NCBI GenBank assembly: GCA_004377365.1 | Contig: SOHZ01000512.1 | Location: forward strand, 1-33,320 | Reading direction: 5' to 3' | DNA: 33,320 nucleotides | Source: Anaerolineales bacterium | GTDB taxonomy: Bacteria; Chloroflexota; Anaerolineae; E26-bin7 | Shown here: positions 1-8,393 of the stretch, one piece after another | Layout: each line of letters begins with the position of its first letter | Position numbering within the stretch: the first letter of the stretch is position 1 | Made by a program: the position numbers and the translations under genes | The notes under the pieces: model-generated | The model's database searches: none | The model's input: the letters and a program-made list of their open reading frames with translations, nothing else | What the model was told of the DNA's origin: nothing

Positions 1-81
1 GGTCAACGCCCGCTGACTCTACTCACCCAATAAATCTAGCAGTTACATTCCTCTCAACACGCCCCACCGCCAGGACCTCTG

Positions 82-137
82 AACTTACCTTTTTCTAACC
101 AATCTCTAACCGGATTCTAACCCTTTCATGTTAGTAT
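82..137 (+). promoter_or_regulatory. Four 11-bp-spaced direct repeats plus -10 box (PhoB/OmpR-type operator-promoter)
   Basis: Four 8-base units start at 82, 93, 104 and 115, exactly 11 bp apart: AACTTACC, TTCTAACC, CTCTAACC, TTCTAACC. Nine bases after the last unit is a -10-like TAGTAT (132-137), and no -35 hexamer is needed if the array replaces it. The geometry of one direct repeat per helical turn ending about 10 bp before the -10 is known for Pho boxes and other OmpR-family response-regulator sites. The regulator's identity is inferred. The same layout recurs at 13934-13989. The predicted transcription start lies only about 8 bases before the ATG at 152, so the first gene would have a very short leader. 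Confidence 0.72.
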
Positions 138-151
138 AGGAATAACCTAGG

Positions 152-1165
152 ATGACAGATCATGATTTTTCGTTCCTGCTGCCAGAGGCCGTTGGTGAAA
201 ATGCTCCTAAAATGAGTGCATGGCGTCCGGGCAGTGTCACTGTCCCAGAATACCCAGGAGATTGCATCGTGATCAGTTGTTGTGTCGGTATCATGGCTTA
301 CAACGAGGAAACGAATATTGGCCCCTTATTGGAAGCGTTGTCACAGCAAAGGCTAAAGTTGGTGGACATTGCTGAGATCATCGTTGTGGCCAGTGGATGC
401 ACCGACCGCACAGAGGCCATTGTGCGGGATTGCTGTCGGAAGGATGACAGGCTGAAATTGCTCGTTCAAGATAGCAGGGAGGGCAAGTCATCGGCCATAA
501 ACTTGTTGCTGTGGAACACGTCGCAGGAAATTGTGGTCCTGGAGAGTGCCGATACCCTACCCAGGCCGGACACCATCGAAGCATTGGTCAGCCCTTTCGC
601 TGATCCCGCGGTGGGCATGACCGGTGGGCGTCCTGTCCCCACAAATGCCCCGACTTCCTTCATGGGCTTTGCCGCCCATCTGCTGTGGCAGCTCCATCAC
701 CGGGTCTCGCTGCACAGGCCCAAAATGGGCGAGCTGGTCGCCTTCAGAAGATATTTCCGCCAGATACCCCACCGGTCGGCTGTAGACGAAGCCAGCATCG
801 AACCCCTCATCAAGGGACAGGGCCTGGGGCTGCTTTACGTGCCTGAAGCCGTCGTACTCAATAAGGGGCCGGAGACAATGAGCGATTTCTTCAAGCAACG
901 GCGGCGCATCTTTGCGGGCCACCTCTACGTAAAGGATACCTTGGGCTACAAGGTTTCAACTATGAACGGCCTGCGTATTTTGCCGCTGTTTTTGCGGGAA
1001 ATAAAGCTCGATTGGCGATACCTGCTGTGGGGGCCAGCATTAGTGCTGCTCGAATGTCTGGCCCGCCTGATGGGTGCCTACGACTATATGATTAGAAGAA
1101 AGAATCCGTTCGTGTGGCCGGTGGCCAAGAGTACCAAGGACATAGTTCAGGCCGTGATCGGGTAG
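152..1165 (+). CDS. Family 2 glycosyltransferase
   Basis: 337-residue GT-A fold glycosyltransferase that probably transfers a sugar from a nucleotide donor to a lipid or glycan acceptor at the inner membrane face. The N-terminal nucleotide-binding motif VGIMAYNEETNIG and IIVVASGCTDRT are typical of GT2. The metal-binding position reads ESAD instead of the usual DAD/DxD. A QRRRIFAGH segment matches the Q-x-x-R-W-like acceptor region. One hydrophobic stretch near residues 289-305 may attach the protein to the membrane. The start at 152 follows the tandem-repeat promoter directly. A later Met (212) has no better ribosome site. First gene of the long run; the next gene begins about 175 bases later. 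Acceptor and sugar are unknown. Confidence 0.85.
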   Translation: MTDHDFSFLLPEAVGENAPKMSAWRPGSVTVPEYPGDCIVISCCVGIMAYNEETNIGPLLEALSQQRLKLVDIAEIIVVASGCTDRTEAIVRDCCRKDDRLKLLVQDSREGKSSAINLLLWNTSQEIVVLESADTLPRPDTIEALVSPFADPAVGMTGGRPVPTNAPTSFMGFAAHLLWQLHHRVSLHRPKMGELVAFRRYFRQIPHRSAVDEASIEPLIKGQGLGLLYVPEAVVLNKGPETMSDFFKQRRRIFAGHLYVKDTLGYKVSTMNGLRILPLFLREIKLDWRYLLWGPALVLLECLARLMGAYDYMIRRKNPFVWPVAKSTKDIVQAVIG

Positions 1166-1340
1166 GCGCGCAGTTGCAGGCGCTTTGGCGTTGCTTGCCC
1201 GAAGTGGGTTTCCTACTTGGCTGTAGCCCTTCGCCAACGATACATGCTACCCAATTTGTACCGTTTTGAACCGGCTTCGTATAGAGGCCGTTTGTCTTAG
1301 AGGGCCAATACATGCATTGCTGTTCAAAGAGCGAGGTCAA

Positions 1341-2474
1341 ATGATCCAGGTACTGGCGCGGGTACCGCTCTACCAACTCAGCCGTAAGCTTGGCTGGCCT
1401 CCGATGCTACCCGTAAACCTGACCATTACACCTTCGCCACGCTGTAACTCCCGCTGTGTGACTTGTAATATATGGAAGAAGCAGGCAGATGAGCTAAGCC
1501 TTGAGGAATGGGATAAAGTCTTTCGGAGTCTGGGGCACGTCCCTTATTGGGTTACCATCAGTGGTGGCGAACCGTTCCTCAATCGAGAGATCGTAGCTCT
1601 CTGCCAGTCGCTGTACGAGCACTGCCGCCCAGGGATCATCAACATCCCTACCAACGGCCTTCTCCAGGCTGTCATTCCCGATGCGGTTGAAGCTATCGCC
1701 AGAAGCTGTCCCGGTTCCCAGATCATCGTCAACCTTTCGCTGGACGGCGTCGGAGACCAGCATGATAGATTGAGAGGCGTTCCGGGCAACTTGACGAAAT
1801 TCGAGAAAAGCTACCGGGCTCTCAAACGGCTCCGATGCCCCAACTTGTCCATCGGCATCCACTCTGTCATTTCCACCTTCAACGTGGACGACATGGCCCC
1901 GCTTTACGACCACGCCTTCAGCCTGGAGCCCGATTCCTACATCACAGAGATCGCCGAAGAGCGGGTGGAACTGGACACAGTAGGGCTGGAGATCACCCCA
2001 TCGTTGGAGCAGTACAGCAAAGCTATTGATCTCCTGGTCAACAGGATTGCGGAGCAGCGGTTCCGAGGAATCTCCAAGGTTACCCAGGCCTTCAGAGCGG
2101 AATACTACCGTCTGGTCAAGGCGGTATTGGCCCGGCAGACCCAGGTGATCCCATGCTACGCTGGCTGGGCCTCAGCCCAGATATACGCCGACGGCCAGGT
2201 CTGGCCTTGCTGCGTCCGGGCTGACAGCCTGGGGAACTTGAGAGATGTGGGCTATGATTTCCGCCGGGTATGGTTTTCTGAGAAGGCCCAAAGAGTTCGG
2301 CAGAGTATCAAAAACAAGGAGTGTCATTGCCCTCTGGCCAATGCGTCTTACACCAACATGCTGTGCCATTACCCCACCTTGTTCAAGGTAGGGTGGCAGG
2401 TGTTGACCGGGGACATCCGGCGGTCTGGAAACATCGGGCGAAACGTCACGGCGGCGATGGAGGCGACCGGATGA
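1341..2474 (+). CDS. Radical SAM protein with SPASM/twitch-like C-terminus
   Basis: 377 residues from the ATG at 1341, which is preceded by GAGGT at a short spacing. An in-frame TTG at 1266 would add 25 residues that look unlike the family. The 4Fe-4S motif CNSRCVTC (C35, C39, C42) binds the cluster that cleaves S-adenosylmethionine, and ISGGEP is the usual GGE motif. The C-terminal part has several further cysteines (PCYAGWASAQIYADG, WPCC, CHCPL), as in SPASM/twitch domains holding an auxiliary Fe-S cluster. Such proteins modify sugars, lipids or peptides; no precursor peptide is visible nearby, so a sugar or lipid substrate fits the neighbours better. Its stop overlaps the start of the next gene in ATGA, which indicates translational coupling. 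Confidence 0.85.
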   Translation: MIQVLARVPLYQLSRKLGWPPMLPVNLTITPSPRCNSRCVTCNIWKKQADELSLEEWDKVFRSLGHVPYWVTISGGEPFLNREIVALCQSLYEHCRPGIINIPTNGLLQAVIPDAVEAIARSCPGSQIIVNLSLDGVGDQHDRLRGVPGNLTKFEKSYRALKRLRCPNLSIGIHSVISTFNVDDMAPLYDHAFSLEPDSYITEIAEERVELDTVGLEITPSLEQYSKAIDLLVNRIAEQRFRGISKVTQAFRAEYYRLVKAVLARQTQVIPCYAGWASAQIYADGQVWPCCVRADSLGNLRDVGYDFRRVWFSEKAQRVRQSIKNKECHCPLANASYTNMLCHYPTLFKVGWQVLTGDIRRSGNIGRNVTAAMEATG

Positions 2475-3490
2475 AGATGTTGGTCACTGGAGGTACCGGT
2501 TTCCTGGGCAGTCATCTAGTGCAAGCGCTGCTCAAAGGAGGACACGAGGTCAGGGCCCTGGTGCGGCACGGGTCGGACGTGGGAAAGCTCAAAGGAGCCG
2601 AGTTGATCTATGGAGACCTGACTGAGCCGGACAGCCTGGGCCAGGCTGTGGAAGGGGTAGAGACGGTTTATCATCTGGCTGCTATTCGAGATAAGTGGGG
2701 CACTCCCTACCAGGCTTATTACACAGTGAATGTAGAGGGGACTCAACATCTCCTGGATGCTGCTGCCGGACGTGTAGACAAGTTCGTCCACTGTAGTACT
2801 GCCGGAGTGGCACGATACCCAGGAAATCTCCAGGCCGACGAGTCACTGCCACATAACACCGACGGACATGGTCAGCACTGCTATCATCACACCAAGGCCC
2901 TGGCGGAGCAGTTGACTCTGGAGTATACGCGCACAGGACAGGTGCCGGCCACCGTGATCCGTCCGACGATAGTCTATGGCCCAGGTGATACGTGGGGCAT
3001 GATGACCAAGCTAGTGACTATGCTGGCCCAGGGAAGATTCGCACTGGTTGGCGACGGGCGGAACCATTTGCATTTAGTATACGTGGATGATGTGATAAGA
3101 GCCTTTCTTCTAGCCGGAGAGAGCTCCAGGAGCGTGGGCCAGGTTTACATCGTCGCCGGTCCTTCTCCTATTACTTTGAACAATCTGTTGGCTAAGGTGT
3201 GTGCTCTGCTAGGTGTCAAGCCCCCTCGCTGGCACATTCCTGTGAGGGTAGCCAAGGCAGCGGGATGGATACTGGAAAGGGCTTATCTAATCAAAGGGAA
3301 ACTAGGTGTCAGCGCTTTGGGGGAGATGCCATTTTTGACCCGCGACAAGGTGGATACCCTTACGGTGAATCGGGGCTTTAGTAGTGCCAAAGCGCGACGA
3401 GAGCTGGGCTATCATCCTATCGTAGATTATGATGAGGGATTACGCCGAATAGTGGAATGGTGCCACTACCAGGTTAGTCCGTCATGGTGA
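2471..3490 (+). CDS. NAD-dependent epimerase/dehydratase family protein (extended SDR)
   Basis: 339 residues. The ATG at 2471 overlaps the previous stop (ATGA), so a longer in-frame reading that begins inside the preceding gene is discounted. The Rossmann motif TGGTGFLGSHL (G7, G10, G13) binds NAD(P), and Y138-HHT-K142 is the catalytic YxxxK pair. The overall pattern (IRPTIVYGPGD, LHLVYVDDVIRAF) is that of extended SDRs such as nucleotide-sugar epimerases, 3-beta-hydroxysteroid-dehydrogenase-like enzymes and HpnA-like hopanoid-associated epimerases. It probably supplies or modifies a sugar for the neighbouring glycosyltransferases, but a lipid-linked or isoprenoid substrate cannot be excluded. 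Confidence 0.85.
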   Translation: MKMLVTGGTGFLGSHLVQALLKGGHEVRALVRHGSDVGKLKGAELIYGDLTEPDSLGQAVEGVETVYHLAAIRDKWGTPYQAYYTVNVEGTQHLLDAAAGRVDKFVHCSTAGVARYPGNLQADESLPHNTDGHGQHCYHHTKALAEQLTLEYTRTGQVPATVIRPTIVYGPGDTWGMMTKLVTMLAQGRFALVGDGRNHLHLVYVDDVIRAFLLAGESSRSVGQVYIVAGPSPITLNNLLAKVCALLGVKPPRWHIPVRVAKAAGWILERAYLIKGKLGVSALGEMPFLTRDKVDTLTVNRGFSSAKARRELGYHPIVDYDEGLRRIVEWCHYQVSPSW

Positions 3491-3539
3491 AAGCAAGGAA
3501 AGGGGTTTCTCGGGGCAGGTGGCACCGAAGAGCGAAGAT

Positions 3540-5108
3540 ATGAGAATTCGAGTGCTGGTAGATTGCGAGGGTGGCCTTGAGCAGAAGGCCCGCTATGTCC
3601 TCGACACGTTCCTTGTCACTCTGGGGTTGAGCTATAGCTTCGTGGATGAAGCGGGCTCCTCAGAGAGCGACGATTTGCTTGTCACCTATTCTAGGGGCAG
3701 CAAGATCTTAACAGGTAGGAAGAATGTACTATGCATCTCCCAATCCCCACAGGCACAACAATATTTCCTGGCCCATACAAAATATGATGCGTGCAACGCC
3801 AGACGGGTGAGATTTGACGGGAGAGATATCCCCGTATTGTTCTGTACAGAGTCGGCTCCGCCATGTATAGACCTGGAATCAGCAATGGAGAGCATATGGT
3901 TGGAGCAAAAGTTTCTTCTTGAAGGCGATATTATTTCCTCAGCCTTCTATTTTCTGTCAAGATGGGAAGAGAGCATTATTGGGCAGAGAGATCAATGGGA
4001 TCGGTTTAGATACGAAGATAGCCTATACAACGAGCTAGACTGCTTTTCAGAGCCAATCGTGAATAGCTACCTTCGGATATTCGAGAGCATCCTGCAGCGA
4101 ATTAGCGCAGCCAATGGTGTATCTCCACCAAGCTCTCCTCTTTGGAAAGGACAACGCCAGTTCGCGGTCTGCCTGACTCACGATGTAGACTGGACGACAC
4201 GATGGTGCCCAAGTCGAATTTGGGCAGAAGTGATGCGCTGCGGAGGGATGGTTCGGAAACAGAGGATGATAAGAGAGGCTTTTGCATCGGCCTTTCGCTT
4301 TCTCTTCTCTGGGCTCAAGACAAGGAACGCCTATTGGAATTTCAGAGAATTGGTAGAGGGTGAGAGGCACTATGGATTCTCGTCTTCTTTCTTCTTCCTG
4401 GCAGATGGCAAACATCTTAGAGATAAAGGCGGATATCAACTTGATGATGATCAGTTTATCTGCCTTATCAACTTCCTGCAACAACAAGGATGTGAGATTG
4501 GAATTCACGGCAGCTTCAACTCGTTCGCCGACCCCCATATGTTGAGAAGCGAGATAGACAAGATCAGTGAACTAGCGCAGCCTATTTGGGGCATCCGACA
4601 ACACTATCTACGATTTGATAGCCAGCGGTCCCTCCAAATTTTTGAGGCGTTAGGGCTGAGATACGACACAACGTTGGCTTTTGCAGAACGTGAGGGTTAT
4701 CGATCTGGGTTTTCATTTCCCTTCTACCCTTACAACCTGGCAGAGGACAGACCTTTCAAGGTGTTGGAGATTCCTTTAACTTTAATGGACGTGACCCTTC
4801 GGGACTACAGAAAGCTGGATAGTGAGGAGGGATGGAACGCCGTTGAGAACATATTGGCTCAAACGGCGGAGAACATGGGCTGTTGCACCATCATATGGCA
4901 CAATTCCTCTTTTGACGACATAGAGTCGCCCGGATACGGAGCCATTTATTGGAAAGCTCTGGAATGGATCTACGAGCATGAGGGTTGGGGAGCTTCCGGC
5001 CGGGAAATCTGCCAATGGTGGGAGGAAAGAGCCACGCGACTTAGGCCAGCCCCGGGTTTCCCGAAATTGGAGGAGCCTGTACCATATTGGGCAGAAGGAA
5101 AATCATGA
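3540..5108 (+). CDS. Polysaccharide deacetylase-like protein (HDVD type)
   Basis: 522 residues if translation begins at the ATG at 3540; a GTG at 3519 would add seven residues and is also possible. No signal peptide or membrane segment is seen, so it should act in the cytoplasm. An N-terminal region of about 200 residues precedes a NodB-like half with the metal-site motif LTHDVD (H214, D215, D217), then FFFLAD, IGIHGSFNS and RQHYLRFD. This HDVD variant occurs in large deacetylase-family proteins inside polysaccharide clusters. It may remove an acetyl group from a sugar intermediate, but activity is not proven because the classic H(S/T)xxH motif is altered. It overlaps the next start by four bases (ATGA). 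Confidence 0.75.
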   Translation: MRIRVLVDCEGGLEQKARYVLDTFLVTLGLSYSFVDEAGSSESDDLLVTYSRGSKILTGRKNVLCISQSPQAQQYFLAHTKYDACNARRVRFDGRDIPVLFCTESAPPCIDLESAMESIWLEQKFLLEGDIISSAFYFLSRWEESIIGQRDQWDRFRYEDSLYNELDCFSEPIVNSYLRIFESILQRISAANGVSPPSSPLWKGQRQFAVCLTHDVDWTTRWCPSRIWAEVMRCGGMVRKQRMIREAFASAFRFLFSGLKTRNAYWNFRELVEGERHYGFSSSFFFLADGKHLRDKGGYQLDDDQFICLINFLQQQGCEIGIHGSFNSFADPHMLRSEIDKISELAQPIWGIRQHYLRFDSQRSLQIFEALGLRYDTTLAFAEREGYRSGFSFPFYPYNLAEDRPFKVLEIPLTLMDVTLRDYRKLDSEEGWNAVENILAQTAENMGCCTIIWHNSSFDDIESPGYGAIYWKALEWIYEHEGWGASGREICQWWEERATRLRPAPGFPKLEEPVPYWAEGKS

Positions 5109-6028
5109 GTGGCATAAGGTGGTCGGTGGTCATACCCTCCTATAACTCCGAACAAACAATTATGCCTTGTTTAGCCTCGGTGTGCAATCAGGATCTGACA
5201 GTACCCTACGAGGTCATTGTCGTTGATAGCTCATCCGACGCCACCCCGGCCTTGATTCGTGACCATTACCCAACGGTGCGAATGATCCGACGGAATCAAC
5301 GCGTGGGCATAGGCTCTGCCAAGAATCTCGGCATTGAGGTTGCTCAGGGGGAACTGGTGGCTATTACTGGTTCGGACTGCATCGTGAGTCCAATCTGGCT
5401 ACGGCAAATGGAAGAACTTCATGCCAGGTTTCCTGACCATGCGGCAGTGGGCGGCCCCATTGTTAATGGCAACCCTCAGAGTACTGTCAGTTGGACTGGC
5501 TATCTAGCCGAATTCAGTGAATTTTTGCCCAGGGAAGGAAGTACCAGAGAGTGTACGCATATTCCATCGAATAACATCTCCTATAAGCGATACGTTTTCG
5601 AACAATACGGTGGGTTTCCCGAAGAGGTTGTCAAGCATGTGGATCTACTGTTCCACTGGCGAATCTGCCAACAGGGCGAAAGGCTGCTTTTTGATCCCAC
5701 TATCCGGGTGGCTCATTGCCACCGTACCCATCTCGGAGATTATCTCTACCATCAGTTTGACATCGGCCATGGAACCGTCCAAGTTCTGAGGAGGACCAAT
5801 CTGCCTGGATCGACCTTGGTGCGGTATCGGCTTCTAGCCAGCATCCTCCTACCAGCCTTACCTTTGGTCAAGCTGACACGTAGCAGTTACCGATTTCTGA
5901 AATGGCAGCCAAAGGCACTGTGGCAAATGCCTCTCATCTTCCCTCTCTTCGCCTTGGGGCTTCTGTATTGGGTGGCAGGCTTTGCCCGTGAGCTATGGAA
6001 TACAAGGAACTATCATGACACCGATTGA
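5105..6028 (+). CDS. Family 2 glycosyltransferase with C-terminal membrane segments
   Basis: 307 residues from the ATG at 5105, with AGAAGGA just upstream and an ATGA overlap with the preceding stop. Motifs: VVIPSYNSEQTI, VIVVDSSSDAT, and GSDC at the metal-binding position. The C-terminal 80 residues contain two to three hydrophobic stretches (about 235-250 and 275-295), so it is probably bound to the membrane. It belongs to the GT2 group that elongates lipid-linked saccharides. It ends 14 bases inside the next gene, consistent with one transcript and coupled translation. The donor sugar cannot be told from sequence. Confidence 0.85.
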   Translation: MSGIRWSVVIPSYNSEQTIMPCLASVCNQDLTVPYEVIVVDSSSDATPALIRDHYPTVRMIRRNQRVGIGSAKNLGIEVAQGELVAITGSDCIVSPIWLRQMEELHARFPDHAAVGGPIVNGNPQSTVSWTGYLAEFSEFLPREGSTRECTHIPSNNISYKRYVFEQYGGFPEEVVKHVDLLFHWRICQQGERLLFDPTIRVAHCHRTHLGDYLYHQFDIGHGTVQVLRRTNLPGSTLVRYRLLASILLPALPLVKLTRSSYRFLKWQPKALWQMPLIFPLFALGLLYWVAGFARELWNTRNYHDTD

Positions 6029-7109
6029 AAACCTGAAACGCCTGATACGGTGGGAGGATTGGGCTTTTGAGAAAATATTGCCTCTGTTCCTCACTGCGTT
6101 TTATATCTCCCTGGCTTACAACGAATTCGGAACTCGTTTCATCTGCGACTTCTTTTTTCTGCTGGCTTTCGCTACCCTTTCTGCCGCGTATGGCTTTTTG
6201 GTGAATGACTTTGGCGATTGCGATGCTGATCTCCAGCAAGGTAAACCGAACGCCTTTGCCCAACTTGATCGCCGACATGCGCCTTTCGTACTAGGTAGTG
6301 TGCTGGCCCTGGCGACTTTGGCCAGCCTGCGCTTCTGGCAACGTCCCTGGTTTCTGCCATTGTGGATACTGTGGCTTCTGGACGCTACATTCTATTCACT
6401 CCCCCCCCTGCGGTTCAAGGAGCGGGGGGTATTTGGCCTGTGGGCACCAGCGCTCGCTCAATTTATCTTGCCCAGTTTGATATTCTTTGCAGCATTGGGG
6501 CACTTTGGCGGAATAGATATGTGGGCCTTCGCCATTTACGTCGGGGCCAAGGGCACGTCCATCGCACTGAGTCAGCAACTTGCCGACCTGGCCAACGACA
6601 CACGAACTCACACGGCCACCTTCGCCGTGCAGCGTGGACGCTCTGGTACAGAGTACCTCTACACCGTTACGTTGCTCACAGAGTCCGCGTTGATGGCTGT
6701 GCTGCTGACTGTGATGACGACGTACTTGCCAGCCCTGGTCATCCCTGGGCTTCAGTGGCACGTGAATCTAGCCCTACCTCTATGGGCGGGCTACGTGAGC
6801 CTTGGCATCCTAGCGCTACTACGCTGGCGGGCCACCGGTCGGCTTACTGATCCCTATTGCAGCAGGGATAAGGACGTCTTCAACATCTGGTATGCCCTCT
6901 TTCCCTGTGTGGCCACACCCTTATATTTCGCGGTTGTGATGACGTACATCTTCCCAGGCAACTGGCCTATCTTGTTGCTGCTTATCCTGTGGCTGAACCC
7001 CACCCCACGACGTTTAGCCTGGCCCCTGCGGGCCCTTTGGGCACAGATGCGTCAGCCTGTAGATACATCGGAGCAGAGACTTCCATTAGAATTGACAAGA
7101 ATGGAGTAG
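6015..7109 (+). CDS. UbiA-family prenyltransferase-like membrane protein
   Basis: 364 residues, start at 6015 with AAGGA upstream and a 14-base overlap with the preceding gene. It has about eight to nine hydrophobic segments. The first Asp-rich motif N64-DFGDCDAD binds Mg-diphosphate in UbiA enzymes. A second motif-like ADLANDTRTHTATF lies in the middle, although it has fewer acidic residues than the usual DxxxD, so the second metal site may be weak. Known family roles include quinone, chlorophyll, heme O, archaeal ether lipid and decaprenyl-phosphoribose synthesis. The flavoprotein reductase directly downstream suggests an isoprenoid chain that is attached and then reduced. No prenyl-diphosphate synthase is visible in the window. 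Confidence 0.78.
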   Translation: MTPIENLKRLIRWEDWAFEKILPLFLTAFYISLAYNEFGTRFICDFFFLLAFATLSAAYGFLVNDFGDCDADLQQGKPNAFAQLDRRHAPFVLGSVLALATLASLRFWQRPWFLPLWILWLLDATFYSLPPLRFKERGVFGLWAPALAQFILPSLIFFAALGHFGGIDMWAFAIYVGAKGTSIALSQQLADLANDTRTHTATFAVQRGRSGTEYLYTVTLLTESALMAVLLTVMTTYLPALVIPGLQWHVNLALPLWAGYVSLGILALLRWRATGRLTDPYCSRDKDVFNIWYALFPCVATPLYFAVVMTYIFPGNWPILLLLILWLNPTPRRLAWPLRALWAQMRQPVDTSEQRLPLELTRME

Positions 7110-7112
7110 TGT

Positions 7113-8393
7113 ATGCCCCAGAGTCCTGAATCTTTTGACATTGCTATTATCGGCGGTGGATTGGCTGGTCTCTCGGCTGCTGTAGCCATTGGCGCGGACA
7201 GCGAGGCTCGGGTGGTACTGATTGACAAAGACGTTGGCCACAATAATCTGACGCCTCTTACCTTTAGCGACGTCGTCCAAAAGTTTAGCCTGGAAGATAG
7301 CGTCGTGAACCGCTACCGGGGCTTTTCCTTGCACAGTTCGCTGGGCAGCCAATCCATTCACTATTACAGTGGTTTCCCACTGGCCAGCCTGGACTATCGT
7401 TGGGCTTGCTATATCCTGTTAACTCGCGCCCAGCGGTCTTTGGGGTTTACCTGGCAGAGAGGCTACGCTACCGGCCTGGTCAAGGACCGTGAGGGATGGA
7501 TCATCAGCTTGAATGGCAGTCAGCGAATACGCGCTCCGCTGCTTATTGACGCCTCGGGAAGAGCTCACTTTGCGGCACGTTGCTTGCATCTGGCACGCCC
7601 CCGGATGTATAGCCATTGCTATGGACAAATCTTTTCACGATGCCAAATCACAGACAGTGAACTGGCAGAGGACATTTGCTTGTTTCTGGGAGGCAGTGAA
7701 CGGTTCGGTAATGGTGGGGGCTGGTGTTACCCCTTAGGAGCTGGTCGGATCAGCTTTGGCTTTGCCTCGGTCACTGATTCGCCTCGATATCCACTAAAGT
7801 TGGTGCGCCAAAAATACCAACGTGCCTTACGAGAGTTTGCACCTTATGCCGACATCCTGGCACGAGGGAAGCCTGGCCCCGTAGAGCGTGGGTCTATCCC
7901 CCTTGGCCCGGTGCGCCGCTTCGTGTGCGATGGCTTGCTGCTGGTCGGTGACGTAGTAGGGCAGGCCACTCCCTGGGCGTGCATGGGGGTCGAACCAGCT
8001 CTGGTCAACGGTCAGACCTGCGGGCGTGTGGCGGCCCAGGCTTTCAAACAAAGGGACTTCCGGGCCAGGGTGCTTCGAGAATACGAGACCATCTGGGCCC
8101 AGGCCAACCAACGGTCATATCGCCAGGGGACCATGTTGGCTCCGCTTCAGTGGACCCAGGGCGAAGAGGTATGGGACAAGATCGCCGCCAGCCATAGTCG
8201 CCTCACTCCTGAAGAGACGCTGGCACACCTGCGTTACAATGAACCCATACGCAGCCTCCCCATCCTGGGGTGGAGTATGGTTTACGACCGACTGGGACGG
8301 ATACGACGAGGAGTACGAGATTGGGTTCGGCAGCATCTACGAATATGGCAGGGAAAACATGTTAAGACTCATGCGCGGGCTGAAGGCAGTTGA
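7113..8393 (+). CDS. FAD-dependent oxidoreductase, geranylgeranyl-reductase-like
   Basis: 426 residues, beginning three bases after the UbiA-like gene. The dinucleotide-binding motif IAIIGGGLAG (glycines 14-16, 19) is at the N-terminus. The second FAD contact, LLLVGDVVGQATPWACMGVEPAL, sits near residue 270, the placement seen in geranylgeranyl reductases, lycopene-cyclase-like proteins and flavin halogenase/monooxygenase relatives. The halogenase WxWxIP motif is not seen. Next to a prenyltransferase, the best guess is saturation or oxidation of a prenyl chain or a prenylated ring. The 3' end overlaps the next gene by 35 bases. Confidence 0.75.
   Translation: MPQSPESFDIAIIGGGLAGLSAAVAIGADSEARVVLIDKDVGHNNLTPLTFSDVVQKFSLEDSVVNRYRGFSLHSSLGSQSIHYYSGFPLASLDYRWACYILLTRAQRSLGFTWQRGYATGLVKDREGWIISLNGSQRIRAPLLIDASGRAHFAARCLHLARPRMYSHCYGQIFSRCQITDSELAEDICLFLGGSERFGNGGGWCYPLGAGRISFGFASVTDSPRYPLKLVRQKYQRALREFAPYADILARGKPGPVERGSIPLGPVRRFVCDGLLLVGDVVGQATPWACMGVEPALVNGQTCGRVAAQAFKQRDFRARVLREYETIWAQANQRSYRQGTMLAPLQWTQGEEVWDKIAASHSRLTPEETLAHLRYNEPIRSLPILGWSMVYDRLGRIRRGVRDWVRQHLRIWQGKHVKTHARAEGS

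Noticed and set aside
1255-1286. Promoter with TATAGA at 1280 in the 175-base gap before the radical SAM gene
   Set aside because: No acceptable -35 hexamer at 16-18 bases. The gap could still hold a start, but the sequence does not show it.
2321-2470. N-terminal extension of the epimerase
   Set aside because: It overlaps the radical SAM gene's SPASM end. The Rossmann motif begins right after the ATG at 2471, the normal place.
8026-8358. Longer N-terminus for the PEP-utilising protein that would restore length
   Set aside because: This stretch is the coding sequence of the FAD oxidoreductase in another frame and its translation has no PPDK/ATP-grasp motif.
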